Source: Posidonia oceanica (taxonomy: Eukaryota > Streptophyta > Magnoliopsida > Alismatales > Posidoniaceae). From it: a stretch of 64,000 bases of DNA. Each line of letters begins with the position of its first letter. The first letter of the stretch is position 1. Location: contig JAZBRS010000049.1 in the NCBI GenBank assembly GCA_037176725.1, forward strand, positions 15,022,001 to 15,086,000, given 5' to 3'. The notes under the pieces are model-generated. The model made no database searches and was not told the DNA's origin. It worked only from the letters and a program-made list of their open reading frames with translations. Both the position numbers and the translations under genes were made by a program. Shown in pieces: positions 47,039 to 57,827 of the stretch.

Positions 47039-47319
47039 AACATGGCTATATATCAATTATTGACTATTTGATTCTTCATGAATGGTTGATGTGATTCTTT
47101 TTTTTTGTCTTTTTCCTACACACATTACAATCATAGTATAGTAAACTAATAGTGGTTGACCTTTCATTAAGTTGTGTACTAATGTACAGTTCTATTTTAA
47201 TAAATTTTATAAGTATTATTAAGTAAACTGATAAATTGATAGTCTTGAATTTTCTCGGGTTTAAATTTTGTGGAGATGATAGGGACGAAAATTTAACCCC
47301 CGTTAGAAAACCTTAGCCT

Positions 47320-48190
47320 CCATCTCAGCTCCACTGACCACACCGACCACTCGAACCTAGTCACCAATTCCCAAACAACCCACCATCGGCCAGCCACCAT
47401 CCCAAAACAAGCCAAACAACAACCCGAACAACAACCCATAACCCACCACCACAGCAAGACCCAGCAGCACCTCTTCCTCCTCTCCGCCACCTCACCAACC
47501 ACTTCAACCCATCACCGCCGGCCATCACCACCACAGCAAAACCCAACCCACTGCAACCCAACAAACAGCACGACACCACTGGCCATCACCATAAATAGCC
47601 ACCTCAACCCATAACCGTCGGCCATCACCTCCACAACAAAACCCAACCCACTGCAACCCAACAAGCTGCGACAGCCCATCATCTCTCATCCTCTCTTTCT
47701 CCTCACCACCAAACCATCATCAACCCAACTCCGCCAACACTCAACTCCGGCCACCTCCTCTTCCAACTCACCTCCGTCAACCCAACAACAACACTCCAAG
47801 ACAACCACCGCAAGTCCACAGCCAACTCTACCATCTGCCTCCACCACCACTCCACAGCAACATCCACTACCACAGTCCACCATTCCACTGCAACAAACCC
47901 ATCACCACCGACAGCCACCACCCGGTACACCACCACCGGGCATCTCCACAATCTTCCACCGACCAACCCACAGCAGCCCTCTTCCTCTTTCTTTCTTCCC
48001 TACCCAACATCACACAAACCACCAGCACCCTACTCCACTCTACACCACAACCCAAACAGCAACCACGAAACACAAGCCTCATCAATAACACCCAGGAACC
48101 AGCAGTAACTCTCAAATAAAACACCACCACCACAATTCAGCACCCACCGTCCAACAACAATCTGAACCACCACCACCACCGGCAACCCAT
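47320..48190 (+). repeat. C/A-rich strand-biased tract in LTR G
   Basis: The plus strand is dominated by CCA, ACC and CAACC words for about 870 bp, with little G or T. Open frames on the opposite strand (Gly/Trp/Val-rich) are artefacts of this bias. It lies downstream of the LTR TATA box, so it may be transcribed leader sequence. Confidence 0.7.
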
Positions 48191-48835
48191 CTGACCAGCA
48201 AGGAGGGAAGCATCCACTATGGATAAGAGCACTGGGCTAGAGTGCCATCACTAGAGTTCACTCCAAGACAAGAAGAGGAACAAATTTCCTCCAAGGCAAC
48301 CAAAAACAGAGGCGTTGCTCCGACGCGTTTCCGGCAAGTATTTTCGGTGAGTTCCTAGTTTCTGATTTTGGCATATACATTCGTTTTGTTTTCTACATAA
48401 CTTTTAATCGCACCATTGGATTTCTACCATTATTTTTCTGTATCTTCCTTACTCCAATATCTTCATTTTGATATCTTGCATGATCAAATCAGGCATGAGG
48501 ATAAAAAGTTACGATCGTTTGAAGTATGCATGCCATGACAGTTTTTGGCCGCAATCTGTGCTTTGTGTCCGTCTTTGGACTCCAATTCCCAATGATCAAA
48601 CCATCGGTTCAGAGAGGTTTACGTCTCATTGGAGAGATAGCACATTCGTCTTTACGACTAAGCTAAATTTCGCATAAGCAGAACTACTGGTCAATGACTT
48701 TTGTTTGACCGAAGTTGGTGTTGTACAACAGATTTCTATTGCATTCTTCTTTCTCCTTTAGCTGATTTTCTTTTTGTTTTTTAGGACACTTTTTCACTTT
48801 TGCCGCAAATGGCCAAATTGAAAGACCAAAACTAA

Positions 48836-48905
48836 GATTCCGGGTGCATGGAAGTGTCTACCACCTTCCTCATGCGTTATAGAATACTTACCCAGTCTTT
48901 AGTTA
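48836..48905 (-). repeat. Conserved Tat LTR block, copy in G
   Basis: In reverse direction this is the block read on plus in A (12830-12893), B (15732-15797), C (22236-22300) and D (58905-58970): ACTCCTGTTACG, GGGGAAGGTGTTAGGCAC and CCCCGACACGCC. It is the most conserved part of otherwise different LTRs. Confidence 0.7.
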
Positions 48906-49121
48906 CGATGATCGCTTTATCTATTGTTTTCTCAAAGTCTTTCTTTGTTTTCTTCCATTTTACCACAATTTTCCTGATCTTTCCGCATTTTCAATAGATT
49001 AGGTGGCGACTCTTATTTTTCCATGCTTTTTTTATTTCAATTTCCTCATTTACCGTTTTCACGCTTGGATTGCTAGTATAATCCACTCTCATGCCTCCGG
49101 GTCAGATTTTCCATGGTTACA

Positions 49122-50339
49122 AAAAGTAATATGCCTCACAATTATGATTTTATTTGTGATTGGATCAAGACATTTGAAAGTTTCATGAAAAGGAGAAAGG
49201 CCAAGAAAAACATGTTGAGTTGAACGAAATTCTAACCTATGATTGTTATATGGCTTTTAAGAAGGATAACAACAACGACCAAATATCTTGAACATTGAAT
49301 AATTAGGATGAAAGTGATAAAGCCAAAAATGAGGTGACTGGTTATCATGAATGATGGAAGAAGGAAGAGAATTAATGATCTACGTAGAAGTATAGAAAGC
49401 AGAAGGCTAGAATTTCAAAGGAATTGTAGCATGATCCATCATTGCTAATCTTATTTTTGTCAAATGTCTATGCTTTCTTTTCGCTAAACCATTTTGTTTG
49501 GGGGTGTAAGGGACTGACAACCGATGAACAATTCCTTATTGCAATAAAAAGGTTTGAAGATTTCTGTATTCACCACCCCAATAAGAGTGAAGAGATTTAA
49601 TAGAGACTCCAAATTGAGTTCTAACAAAGGATAAAAATTGCTGAAAAACAGACAAAACATGAGACTTCTAAACAATAGGAAACACCCATTGAAACTTTGC
49701 ATTATCATCAAGAAGAGAGACATAGTACTTGAATCCCTTACATGAAACAATTGGAGAGCTCCAAACATCACTAAAAACAACATCAAAAGGTTTATTACTA
49801 ATAATGCCAGTGGGATACAAGTGAGATCTATGAGATTTGGCTTTCATACAAGCCTCACAAATAGATTGAACTATAGATTTAAGAAATGGTAGACTATAGG
49901 TAGAGAGAATTTTATGAACAGTATGGAGATTAGCATGTCCCAATCGAAGATGCCATGCCTCAATTGGAACCTTTTCCCCAACATAAGCTTCAGCTTGACA
50001 TAGATTGGCAGAAGGTTGAAAAGCAGAATTGGAATTGAATTTAGAAGTGACATTGAACTGATACAAACCATCACTGATGGATCTTTGCAGAAGAGGTTTC
50101 CCCGACAGCTTGCCATTCACAATGAAATGATATGGATGAAATTCAAAAAACACACAATTATCTTTGCTAAATTTTTGAACAGATAGCATATTCTTTTTAA
50201 GACCACTAACATGAAGAATGTTCTTTAAACAAAAAGAAGAGAAAGGAATTTTAAGAATAGAGGAATGAATATGCTTAATTGACAGATTTGATCCATTGCC
50301 TACTTCAACTTCATCAACTCCATTGTACTCAGAAACCAA
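49122..50339 (-). pseudogene. Copia GAG-pre-integrase and integrase region of element H
   Basis: It begins VSEYNGVDEVEVGNGSNLSI and continues with ILHVSGLKKNMLSVQKFSKDN, then WHLRLGHANLHTV and SICEACMKAKSHR (HHCC zinc-binding) and FDVVFSDVWSSPIVS, where D begins the DDE core. Later parts (49786-49484 and on to 49127) are split by frame changes, with TKWFSEKKA and KCLDPITNKI recognisable. It ends in VRHITF at the LTR G insertion point. Confidence 0.8.
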
Positions 50340-50344
50340 ATCAA

Positions 50345-51071
50345 GATTAATTAGTCATATGATGTGTGGCACCTAAATCAGTGCACCAGATAGGATTTGC
50401 TTGATAGTCGTTAGCTCCAGTAGATGGAGGAGAAGTGTGATAGTCTCTGATAACAAGTAGCAGTAGTGGGATCATATTCTGATCCCAAGCCATTAAGAAT
50501 CGCAAGTACTAAATCATCATCATCTATACGCTTATCATATGTAACAAGATTAGCAGAAATAGTTTTTAGCTTTATGAACAAAATCTATGATTGACAAATC
50601 TCCTTTCCTTAATGAATTCAGTTTAGATTTGTTTTGAAAAACTCTTGATCTGGATTGTGTAGCAAAATATTTTTCAAGAAAAAGCCAAGCTTGACGAGAA
50701 GTAGACATATTAATGAGTTGAGAACCAATTTCTTCAACTACTGACGACACGATCCAACTGAGAACTAATTGATCAAGACTCATCCACTGAAGATAATAAG
50801 GATTTGGAGCAGTACCTGATATTGCACTATCATCATCAGAAGAAGCAATCACCATTATCTTTGCTGGAGCTGTTCCTGATCCATCCACAACACCAATCAA
50901 ATCATAGGCATATAGAAGTGGCTGAATTTGCGATTTCCATAGTGGATAGTTTTTTGCATTAAGCTTTGCAGCCACTCTGTGTGAGATCAACACAGGAGGA
51001 AGAGATGCAGCCATAGAAGACGATACTGTTGAACCAGCAGAGCTCCCATTGCTTGATCCAATAGACACCAT
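50345..51071 (-). pseudogene. Copia gag and protease remnant of element H
   Basis: The N-terminal part carries LNAKNYPLWKSQIQPLLYAYDL, YLQWMSLDQLVLSWI and SRQAWLFLEKYFATQSRSRVF, standard plant copia Gag motifs. After a break at 50550 the frame resumes with ANLVTYDKRIDDDDLVLAIL. The usual zinc knuckle and Gly-rich stretch are missing between this and the protease start. The protease motif reads D-L-G-A-T-H-H near 50376 instead of D-S-G, and stops follow at once. Confidence 0.8.
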
Positions 51072-51181
51072 TAGAGTTTGGAGAGATTGACCAGGAAAAG
51101 AAAGAAATCAGATGAGAAAAGGAAGAAAATTGGAGATGGAAGAAAGAGCAACCGCCATTAGAGGAGAAGCAATGAGCTCAA

Positions 51182-51193
51182 GTTCTAATACCA
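51182..51193 (-). promoter_or_regulatory. Primer binding site of copia H
   Basis: On the minus strand TGGTATTAGAAC directly follows the LTR end ...ATCTACA. It is two transitions from TGGTATCAGAGC, the initiator methionine tRNA match used by most plant copia elements. Confidence 0.8.
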
Positions 51194-51371
51194 TGTAGAT
51201 AATGGAGAAAGAGAGAAATGGAAAAAGCATAGCTCTTTAGCTTAAGAGAGAGGCTATATTTATTGATAAAAGGGAATACAATAGCAGTTTAATTGCTGCA
51301 ACAAATCTGTAACTAATTGTAACAAACTCAACTAATCAGATAATTATAGGTAACACCCTACAAATCTAACA
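51194..51371 (-). repeat. 5' LTR of copia H
   Basis: The 178-bp LTR reads TGTTAGATTTGTAGGG to CCATTATCTACA on the minus strand. ATAAATATAG near 51253-51264 is a weak TATA-like site. The flank beyond is ATATC. The LTR lies 46 bp downstream of the PPR stop codon, in the same direction. Confidence 0.85.
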
Positions 51372-51417
51372 ATATCCATCTAAGAAAGGATTCTTTTTCA
51401 GAATTGAAGTAAGAGGC

Positions 51418-53529
51418 TCAAGTGATAGCGAATTGAACAGAATGCTGTGGATTTGACTCATTGATTTTCATTGCTGATTCTTCACCAAGATTTGAATTTC
51501 CATGTTCTCGGCAATAATTGAATATTTTAGTCCACATAGGGATGGTTGGATCGAATGGCATTGCATGAATGAAATCCTCAAGCTTATCCATGAAGCCGTG
51601 CTTGCCCAATAAATCGATCACGCTATCATAGTGCTCAATTAGAGGTATGACACCATACTTCTTGGTCATCGAATTGAAATACTGCAAACCCAAGTCAACA
51701 AATCCATCACATGTACAAGCAAGCAAAATCCCAGAAATAGTGACGTTGTCTGCTTTAGTGCCTTCCTTTTCCATATGCTGAAACAAATCAAGTGCATCTC
51801 TACCATAACCGTTATAAGCACAACCAAGAATGATTGAATTCCACATGATTATATCCCTGCAGTCCTCCCCTTCAAACACATGAGCAGCATATTCAAGATA
51901 TCGGCATTTCGAGTACATATCAACCAATGCTGCACTTAATACTGCATCTTGCCTGTAGCCATTTGTGACCATGTACCCATGAATCTGTTTCCCACAATTA
52001 AGTGAGAAGATGTTAGCACATGCTGCCAGAGCTACACTAAAAGTAAATTCATTTGGAGTTGCTTCCTGCTGCATTTCACGAAAGGCGAGCAAGGCTAACT
52101 CACTACGTTGATGACATGTAAAACATCTAATCAAAGTATTCCAAGAAGCTCTATTGCGATGGCACCCAATCTGATGGAAGCAAAGTTCAGCAGCCCTCAA
52201 GCTACCACATTTGCCATACATATCCAAGATGGCATTGCCAACAGAGCCAGTAGAGAGATAACCACGTCGATAAGCAAACCCATGAACCTGTTTCCCTTTT
52301 TCGAGGTCAAACAGTCCTCCACATAGGTTGAGAATCATACCAAGGGTGATATGGTTGATTTCCTCAGTTTCTTGACGCATCCAGAAAATAAAATCCAAGG
52401 CATCTTCCCATCTAGAAGAATGTACATATCCTGCTAACATAGCATTCCAAGAGACCACATTCCTTTGGGGCATATCGGAGAAAAGCTTTTCAGCACAGTC
52501 AATTCTACTGTTCGACAAATAAAGAGAAATCATTGAAGTCCAAGAAACCACATTCGTAGAACCATGCTGATCAAATAGACGTCGAGCATCATCAAGAAAC
52601 CCGCACTTTGCGTACATCTCAATAAGGGAATTCCCAACAACCTCATCATCATCTTCCAAACCAATCTTGACCGTGATCCCATGTATCTGTTTCCCTTCTT
52701 GGAGGCCCGACATAACTGCGCAAGCTTTAAGCGCATTAGAAACTGTGAAATTCAACGGTCCCACACCCTCCTTCAACATCCGGAAGAACATAAAAACCGC
52801 ATCTTCGGCACTTCCAACTTCCAAATAACGGCGAACAATCACATTCCAAGAAACAGCGTTCGGGATCGGTATATCCTCAAACGCCAAGCGTGCCTCACGC
52901 ATACACAAGCACTTCCCATACGAATCAACCAGCGAGCTCCCCAATATGACATTACCACAAAACCCAAATCTAACAAGCAAACCATGAATTTGCCTCACGA
53001 GAAACAATGCCAACAAATCAGCACAACACCCCAGCACACTCGCAAACGTGATATGATTACCCCGAATCCCGAAATAGTTCATGTCATCAAACAACAAGAC
53101 CACCTCCTCGGCATGACCCACCTGAGAATAAGCGACAATCATCGCATTCCAAGTGCCACCATCTCTCCTGGGCATTCCATTGAACACCCTCCGGGCATCA
53201 TCAAGACGCCCGCACTTCCCCAAGGCCTCGATGGCGCGGTTGAGGAGGAAGGTGGGCGGGGAGGGGTCGAAGTGGAGGAGATGGGAGAGGACCGTCTGTG
53301 CCTCGGGGAAGGCGGAGGTGCAGTGGTGGAAAAGGGAGGCGTAGGTGGAGGCCGGGAGAGGGGTGTTGTGGGTGGAGAGGAGGGTAATGGCTTCGGTGAC
53401 GTTTCCGGAGTCGGCATGGGCGAGGATTGCGTTGGTGGTGGTGGGTGGAGGTGGTGGTCTGGGCCCACGGTGCCTGGCGATATTCTGAAGGAGGCGGTTG
53501 AGCAGAGAGGCGGGGTTAGTCCGGCCCAT
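51418..53529 (-). CDS. PLS-type pentatricopeptide repeat (PPR) protein, 703 residues, intact
   Basis: A single uninterrupted, intron-free frame. The first 30 residues are basic with no acids (RLLQNIARHRGPRP), as in mitochondrial or plastid targeting peptides. From about residue 95 to the end, tandem PPR units alternate in P, L and S forms: GGTWNAMIVAYSQVGHAEE, VSWNVIVRRYLEVGSAED, GNSLIEMYAKCGFLDDARRLF, VVSWNAMLAGYVHSSRWED, GNAILDMYGKCGSL and AALVDMYSKCRYLEYA. The C-terminus reaches an E1-like segment (IPMWTKIFNYCREHGNSNLG) and stops without E2 or DYW motifs. Such proteins bind organelle RNA, often as editing or processing factors; without DYW this one would need a partner for editing. The exact target is unknown. 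The start ATG is the first in frame and opens the targeting-like peptide. Opposite-strand frames here are shadows. Confidence 0.93.
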   Translation of the reverse strand: MGRTNPASLLNRLLQNIARHRGPRPPPPPTTTNAILAHADSGNVTEAITLLSTHNTPLPASTYASLFHHCTSAFPEAQTVLSHLLHFDPSPPTFLLNRAIEALGKCGRLDDARRVFNGMPRRDGGTWNAMIVAYSQVGHAEEVVLLFDDMNYFGIRGNHITFASVLGCCADLLALFLVRQIHGLLVRFGFCGNVILGSSLVDSYGKCLCMREARLAFEDIPIPNAVSWNVIVRRYLEVGSAEDAVFMFFRMLKEGVGPLNFTVSNALKACAVMSGLQEGKQIHGITVKIGLEDDDEVVGNSLIEMYAKCGFLDDARRLFDQHGSTNVVSWTSMISLYLSNSRIDCAEKLFSDMPQRNVVSWNAMLAGYVHSSRWEDALDFIFWMRQETEEINHITLGMILNLCGGLFDLEKGKQVHGFAYRRGYLSTGSVGNAILDMYGKCGSLRAAELCFHQIGCHRNRASWNTLIRCFTCHQRSELALLAFREMQQEATPNEFTFSVALAACANIFSLNCGKQIHGYMVTNGYRQDAVLSAALVDMYSKCRYLEYAAHVFEGEDCRDIIMWNSIILGCAYNGYGRDALDLFQHMEKEGTKADNVTISGILLACTCDGFVDLGLQYFNSMTKKYGVIPLIEHYDSVIDLLGKHGFMDKLEDFIHAMPFDPTIPMWTKIFNYCREHGNSNLGEESAMKINESNPQHSVQFAIT

Positions 53530-53659
53530 GCGAGGAAGAAGGCGAATTGCACTGCCTTCTCATTGCAGGCGCGGATGAGAATTATGAACTATGAATGAAT
53601 CTTTTTGTTGTTGTTAAATTAGGTTTAGCATCTACTAATGTGGAAATATGGTTTTTTTT
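53530..53659 (-). promoter_or_regulatory. Immediate upstream region of the PPR gene
   Basis: This is the 5' flank of the PPR gene up to the MITE-like insertion at about 53660. It contains ATGAATGAATCTTTTTGTTG, which recurs in two further copies near 55580-55625 and (degraded) 55790. I see no convincing TATA box. Confidence 0.45.
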
Positions 53660-54319
53660 TTAATTTTACGATTGACAATATGGATTTGATATCGTAAATT
53701 TTGAAAGTTTAAATCTACCATTCGACACTCTTTTTTTATACACATATGCTATCACTATCATCTGATGGGTTAAAAAATAACTTGGACTAGTTAGAAAGCC
53801 AACCAAGTATGCAAAAAGGCTAACCTATTCCTACTATCATCATCATCATTATCTTCATCCTAAACCCTGAAGAGTCTGATGGTCCTTCGAGGGCCCTAAA
53901 CTCACTTCAATAGAGGCATCGAGGGCGGAAACTACGGATAGTCTAGTTGAAAAAGTGACTCCTTTGTTGGCTCCTCCTCTGTTTGGTGGTTGTGCTTCTG
54001 CTTCTTGATGATGGGAGTGGTGTCGTAGGAGGGGGGAGGAGGAGGTGGGGAGAGGAAGTAGAGATCAAGAAGGTGGCCATCGTCGATTAGGAAAATGTGA
54101 GGATTAGGGTTTTAATTTGGATAGAGAGAGGGTAAAGATGAGAAATAGGTTTAAAAGTTAATGGCGTTAAGGAATATTTCGTTAAGTTTAACTCAAAAAC
54201 TAACTTAATAATATATGTGTACAAAAAAAGAGAATCCAGTGATATACCTGAACTTTCAAAATTTACAATGGTAAATAAGTATTTTTTACTGTTTTAGGTG
54301 GTATACTTGTATTTCCCCT
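53660..54319. mobile_element. MITE-like DNA element in the PPR upstream region
   Basis: Inverted arms of about 55 bp occur near 53705-53757 (GTAAATTTTGAAAGTTTAAA...) and 54208-54262 (read in reverse). Both contain TAAATTTTGAAAGTT and a CTCTTTTTTT(A/G)TACACATAT stretch. GGTTTTTTT flanks both sides (53650-53658 and 54320-54328). Two paralogous copies of the surrounding DNA (about 55630-55660 and 55820-55845) lack the insert, which defines the empty site. The superfamily (Mutator-like or hAT) is not settled. The right end reads CAGGGGAAATAC inward. Confidence 0.6.
53880..54110 (-). other. Possible captured coding fragment inside the MITE-like element
   Basis: On the minus strand a stretch of higher GC has an open frame beginning near DDGHLLDLYFLSPPPPPPSY and running to IIKKQKHNHQTEEEPTKE, then a stop. 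It differs in composition from the AT-rich arms. It may be a host gene piece carried by the element, but I do not recognise the source. Confidence 0.3.
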
Positions 54320-54328
54320 GGTTTTTTT

Positions 54329-55400
54329 AGAAGGAATGCATGCAAATGCAACTAGGGTTCTCAATTAGCCCAACTATTTCTTTCTCAAATATGGTCTGAG
54401 CTTGGTTTCAATAAATGTTCAATATGCTAAGCTTGTTGGCTACCAAATGATGCTCATGCCTCAAATAGTCAAATTAGGCTCAACAACAATAACTAGCCCA
54501 ACTCAAACAGCAATAGCTTATTAGACTCGAGACTCTATAAGGCTCGTCAAAGATTACTGATAGTATTTGAATGGTTCTATTGTCTTGGGGAGCATTAAAT
54601 CTTGCTTCTTCTCTAGTATTTGGTTGATCATCAATATGAGCTTTTGTCTTTAAGAGAACCGATTTGATTCTTTAAACGATAGGAATTTCGTGCTTTTGTC
54701 AGATTCTCTCTATTTCCATATCAAGCTTGTTAGATAGATGTCATTTAATAGGGTCAATAGTAGTAAATTGTGTGGGACAAGGGGCCTTCTCATCTCTTAC
54801 TAGTCATCTAATGGGAAATAGTTTCTTAATGGGGTAAAAGAACTTGGGATCATCAATCTCTTCCTCTAAGATTAGGATGAATCAATGTTGATCAATAGTG
54901 TAAAAAGATTTCCATACCTCAAATTCCAAAAACCAGTAAGAGCTTCCCACCATATTTTCTAAAAAACTTAAAACATGTGTTGCATATTCTAAATTCAAAA
55001 TATGATTTGTGGATCTTGATCTACATCATGTAAAAGGCGAACATACAAAATTTTAAACCATTTGGACACTCCCAGCATGTAAATCCGATTAATTATAAAT
55101 TTAACAGTGATTTACGAAAAATTTAAATCTCAATGTGATACACTTATATTTCATTTACATTGAAAATTTTATTTTAGTTCAGTTAGTTTTTGACACAAAC
55201 GAATTCCAAAATTTCAACATCACACCACTTAAGCAAACACTCTGAGTACTAAAATCATCCAAAAAATTTCATAAAATTCTAATTTTTATATAATTATTTT
55301 TAATTTTTAAAAAGAATGCACTTGACTATAAATGCATATGAGTGCATGCTGATCCCATGTAAACATATATGAATGTCTATAGCATCAATTATAGTTCTTA
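54329..55400. other. AT-rich intergenic DNA upstream of the PPR gene
   Basis: No gene found. 54329-54565 is paralogous to about 55845-56055 (AGGGTT...TTAGTCCAA and TATGGCTCGT-type stretches), so it belongs to the repeated PPR upstream segment. The rest shows nothing recognisable. Confidence 0.5.
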
Positions 55401-55660
55401 AGTTTTATAGAGTAATAGTTTGGAGGTGGTGGTTTGGTTCTTTGGGTGGTGGTTTTCTTGGAGGTTTTCTAGAGGAGGAGATCCAACAATGAGGGAGAGG
55501 TAGTCTAGCCATGCAAGGGATGATTGTGAATGACATTGCCTTCTCAAGTTCTCATGAACAAATACCTGAGACTTATGGATCATGAATGAATTTTTTGTTG
55601 CTAACTTAGGTTTAACTTAACATCTACAATGGTAATGTTAGATTTTCTTTGTAAGGAATA
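55400..55660 (-). pseudogene. Second copy of the 5' end of the PPR gene (decayed)
   Basis: On the minus strand, sequence matching the PPR 5' leader (GAGAAGGCAATG near 55540) continues into GCATGGCTAGACTACC, equivalent to GCATGGGCCGGACTAACC at the PPR start codon, and then into a CCT/CCA-rich coding-like stretch. Similarity ends near 55410. The upstream part (ATGAATGAATTTTTTG, GGTTTAACTTAACATC) also matches. It is a partial duplicate without the PPR repeats. Confidence 0.55.
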
Positions 55661-55699
55661 CATCTGTGTAATTAGGGTTTTCAATTAGTCCAATTGCTA

Positions 55700-56060
55700 T
55701 TCATGGATGATCTAATTTTCAAATAATCCGACCAAGCAAGGAATGATTGTGAATGGCATTGTCCTCTCAAGTTCACATGAGACAAATAGGTGAGAATTAT
55801 GTTAATATATACAATAATAATGTGATAGTTTTTTTTTTGTAAGGAATACTTGTGTAAAAGTAGGGTGTTCATTTAGTCCAATTGTTATTCATGGACGAAT
55901 CAAGTTTGGCTTGAACAAAAGGTCGATAAGTTGAGTTTTTTGGCTATTAAATCAAGTTTAGGTCTCAAATTGTTTTCCATAACATTAACAAGCTGAACTC
56001 AAACAACCCTAGTTTGTTTTAAGTTCGTCTTTATATGGCTCGTTAAGAATATTATTGTTG
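55700..56060 (-). pseudogene. Third copy of the PPR 5' flank (decayed)
   Basis: It repeats the second copy with an offset of about 225 bp: GATTGTGAATGGCATTG and TCTCAAGTTCACATGAG near 55745-55780. The start codon position now reads TTG. It extends further upstream than copy two and matches 54329-54565 beyond the MITE-like insert. Confidence 0.5.
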
Positions 56061-57827
56061 TAGGTGGGAGGAGGATTAGGCAAGGAAAATGGGGTTATAA
56101 TCGGTGACTTCTGGCATGACAGACCATCACTGTAATCAATTGAGTTATTTCCTCCTTCCAACCCCCTCCTAAGTCACCTTCCATTCCCCATTTGGAAACA
56201 CAATAGTAGAAACAAAGGGTTCTACTCCCTCCTGGGCTTCATGCTCTATCAATGATTTGTTGGTACTATGTGATTGAATTTGACAAAAGCGATTGGTCTC
56301 AGAGAGAGAGTCGATGGAATAAATATGTCAGGAAGATGCGGACTATCTGCACCTCGACAAAAAGATCCTATGAAGCTTTATTGTTCCTTGGGATTTACTT
56401 CCACCTCTCATGTGTAGCTTAGGTGGAAGGCGAAGAAGGCCCCCTTCTTGGGGCTCGAGATACTATTCTAGAAGAGCTATAATTTTAACCTTGTGACGGA
56501 TCTACAAACCAAGGAATAGTCTCAAAGTAGACAATTAGGGTTAGGAGAGTTAAATCCCACAATAATTACCCTAAAGTTATAGACCTATCTAAAGAGAAAT
56601 CCTTAGAGATTGTTCAATATGTATCGATTAACATTTTTTTTAGGAATCCAACGCATATCAGATCCCAAAAGCCAAATACTTGTGATCTTAGGGTGGCCAT
56701 TTTTAACTATATCAAATTCCCTTCATTACTGCCAAAATGGGATATTGAAACTCTCTCCATGGGGAGCATGATGGCTGGCCTCAATGTACTTACTTTCGAA
56801 AATAAGTTGAACTTAGGAGATAGAAAATCAGATGGACAATACTTCTTAGTTGTACACCTAAGCATGTTTGACAAAAAAAAAGAACAAAAAAGGGGAGAAA
56901 AATTAGAAAAAAAAATCGATGTAGTATAAATTATTGAGTACGTGTTTTGTCCTTGAGAAGCATTAAATATTCAAGTCAAAAGATAATATGGGGATAGAAG
57001 AAATAAATAAGTATTACTTTGTAGGTTTAATTTCTCGAATATATAAGTCCTTGGGGTGTACTAACCTAAAGTCATATGGTTTGTGAATCTTTGACCCAAA
57101 ACTAACTACATGGGTAGCTTAGAAAGCCTAAGAAAGCAAGACATTACTTAATTTCTTAACTAACTAACTTGATTAGATTTAAATTCTTGAGGTTCTAAAA
57201 TCTAAATTGAAAGCCTATATTAAAGAAAATCTTACAAAGACAAGGTGGAAATGAGCCAAATCTTAAGAAAAATGCAACGAAGAGTATGATATAATCCTAA
57301 TGATAGGATAAGAAGGTTTATTGACTTGAGGTTGAAATTCAAAATGCATTAGTCCTAATGCCACGAGTTAAGTGATATCATGAATCATGATTTTTCATAT
57401 CATTTGAAACATATTTATAAACCATATACCCATATCTATAAACCATTCATTATATCTTCAACATAGTTAAGTGTCATTCAAAATGATATATTCTTTATGT
57501 ATTACCAGTATCCTATGTTACTCAACCATATATCACCAAATGTATCAAATTAACATAGTGTATACTAATGTATGTCATTCAAGAGTAGCAAATGAGTGTA
57601 TATTTTTCACTCATTTACATATGTATATTATTCACATAACTTTTAAAAACACATTCATAACCAGAATTATTTCTAAATGAACTCAAGCTCGAGTTACATT
57701 AAGGTATCACCAGATTTCCTCATCATTCATTCATATGAAAATGTATCAGATAGACATGAAGCATAATTTTACAAAACTCAATCTCCATTCATTGAAGAAA
57801 TACAAAATTCAAACATATTACAATATT
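56061..57827. other. Intergenic and uncertain sequence left of the SIRE-like element
   Basis: No supported gene. The small frame at 56693-56929 has no family features. The right part (about 57480-57827) should hold the 3' untranslated end and possibly the 3' LTR of the minus-strand copia element, but I could not define LTR ends. AT content is high and repeats are not evident. Confidence 0.35.

Larger units (their letters stand above)
44039..49121 (+). repeat. Solo LTR G (Tat-like, plus strand) inside copia H
   Basis: Ends are TGTATACACCCC and CCATGGTTACA, and the flanks are AAGAG and AAAAG (4/5). TATAAATA at 44546-44553 is a good TATA box. The 65-bp block shared with LTRs A-D is recognisable in reverse direction at 48836-48905, and TTAGGTGGCGACTC at about 48999-49012 is the PBS-like word. 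Without the LINE inside it would be about 3.1 kb. It is more diverged than A-D and therefore probably old. Confidence 0.75.
43013..51371 (-). mobile_element. Element H: decayed Ty1/copia retrotransposon, cut by solo LTR G
   Basis: Minus-strand pieces run from the 5' LTR (51194-51371) through PBS, gag, protease remnant, integrase and RT. The element stops just after the RT YVDD region at about 43013, so the RNase H and 3' LTR are missing. G splits it at the integrase/linker boundary, with the duplication AAGAG (44034-44038) and AAAAG (49122-49126). Low-level decay is spread along its length. Confidence 0.85.

Noticed and set aside
47293..48133. Gly/Trp/Val-rich open frames on minus in LTR G
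   Set aside because: They arise from the C/A-rich strand bias.
52681..53598. 305-codon open frame on plus, opposite the PPR gene
   Set aside because: It lies wholly antisense to the well-supported PPR gene and has no family motif; long shadow frames are common opposite PPR repeats.
56693..56929. 78-codon frame on plus with a Lys-rich end
   Set aside because: No family features, no supporting context; could be chance.
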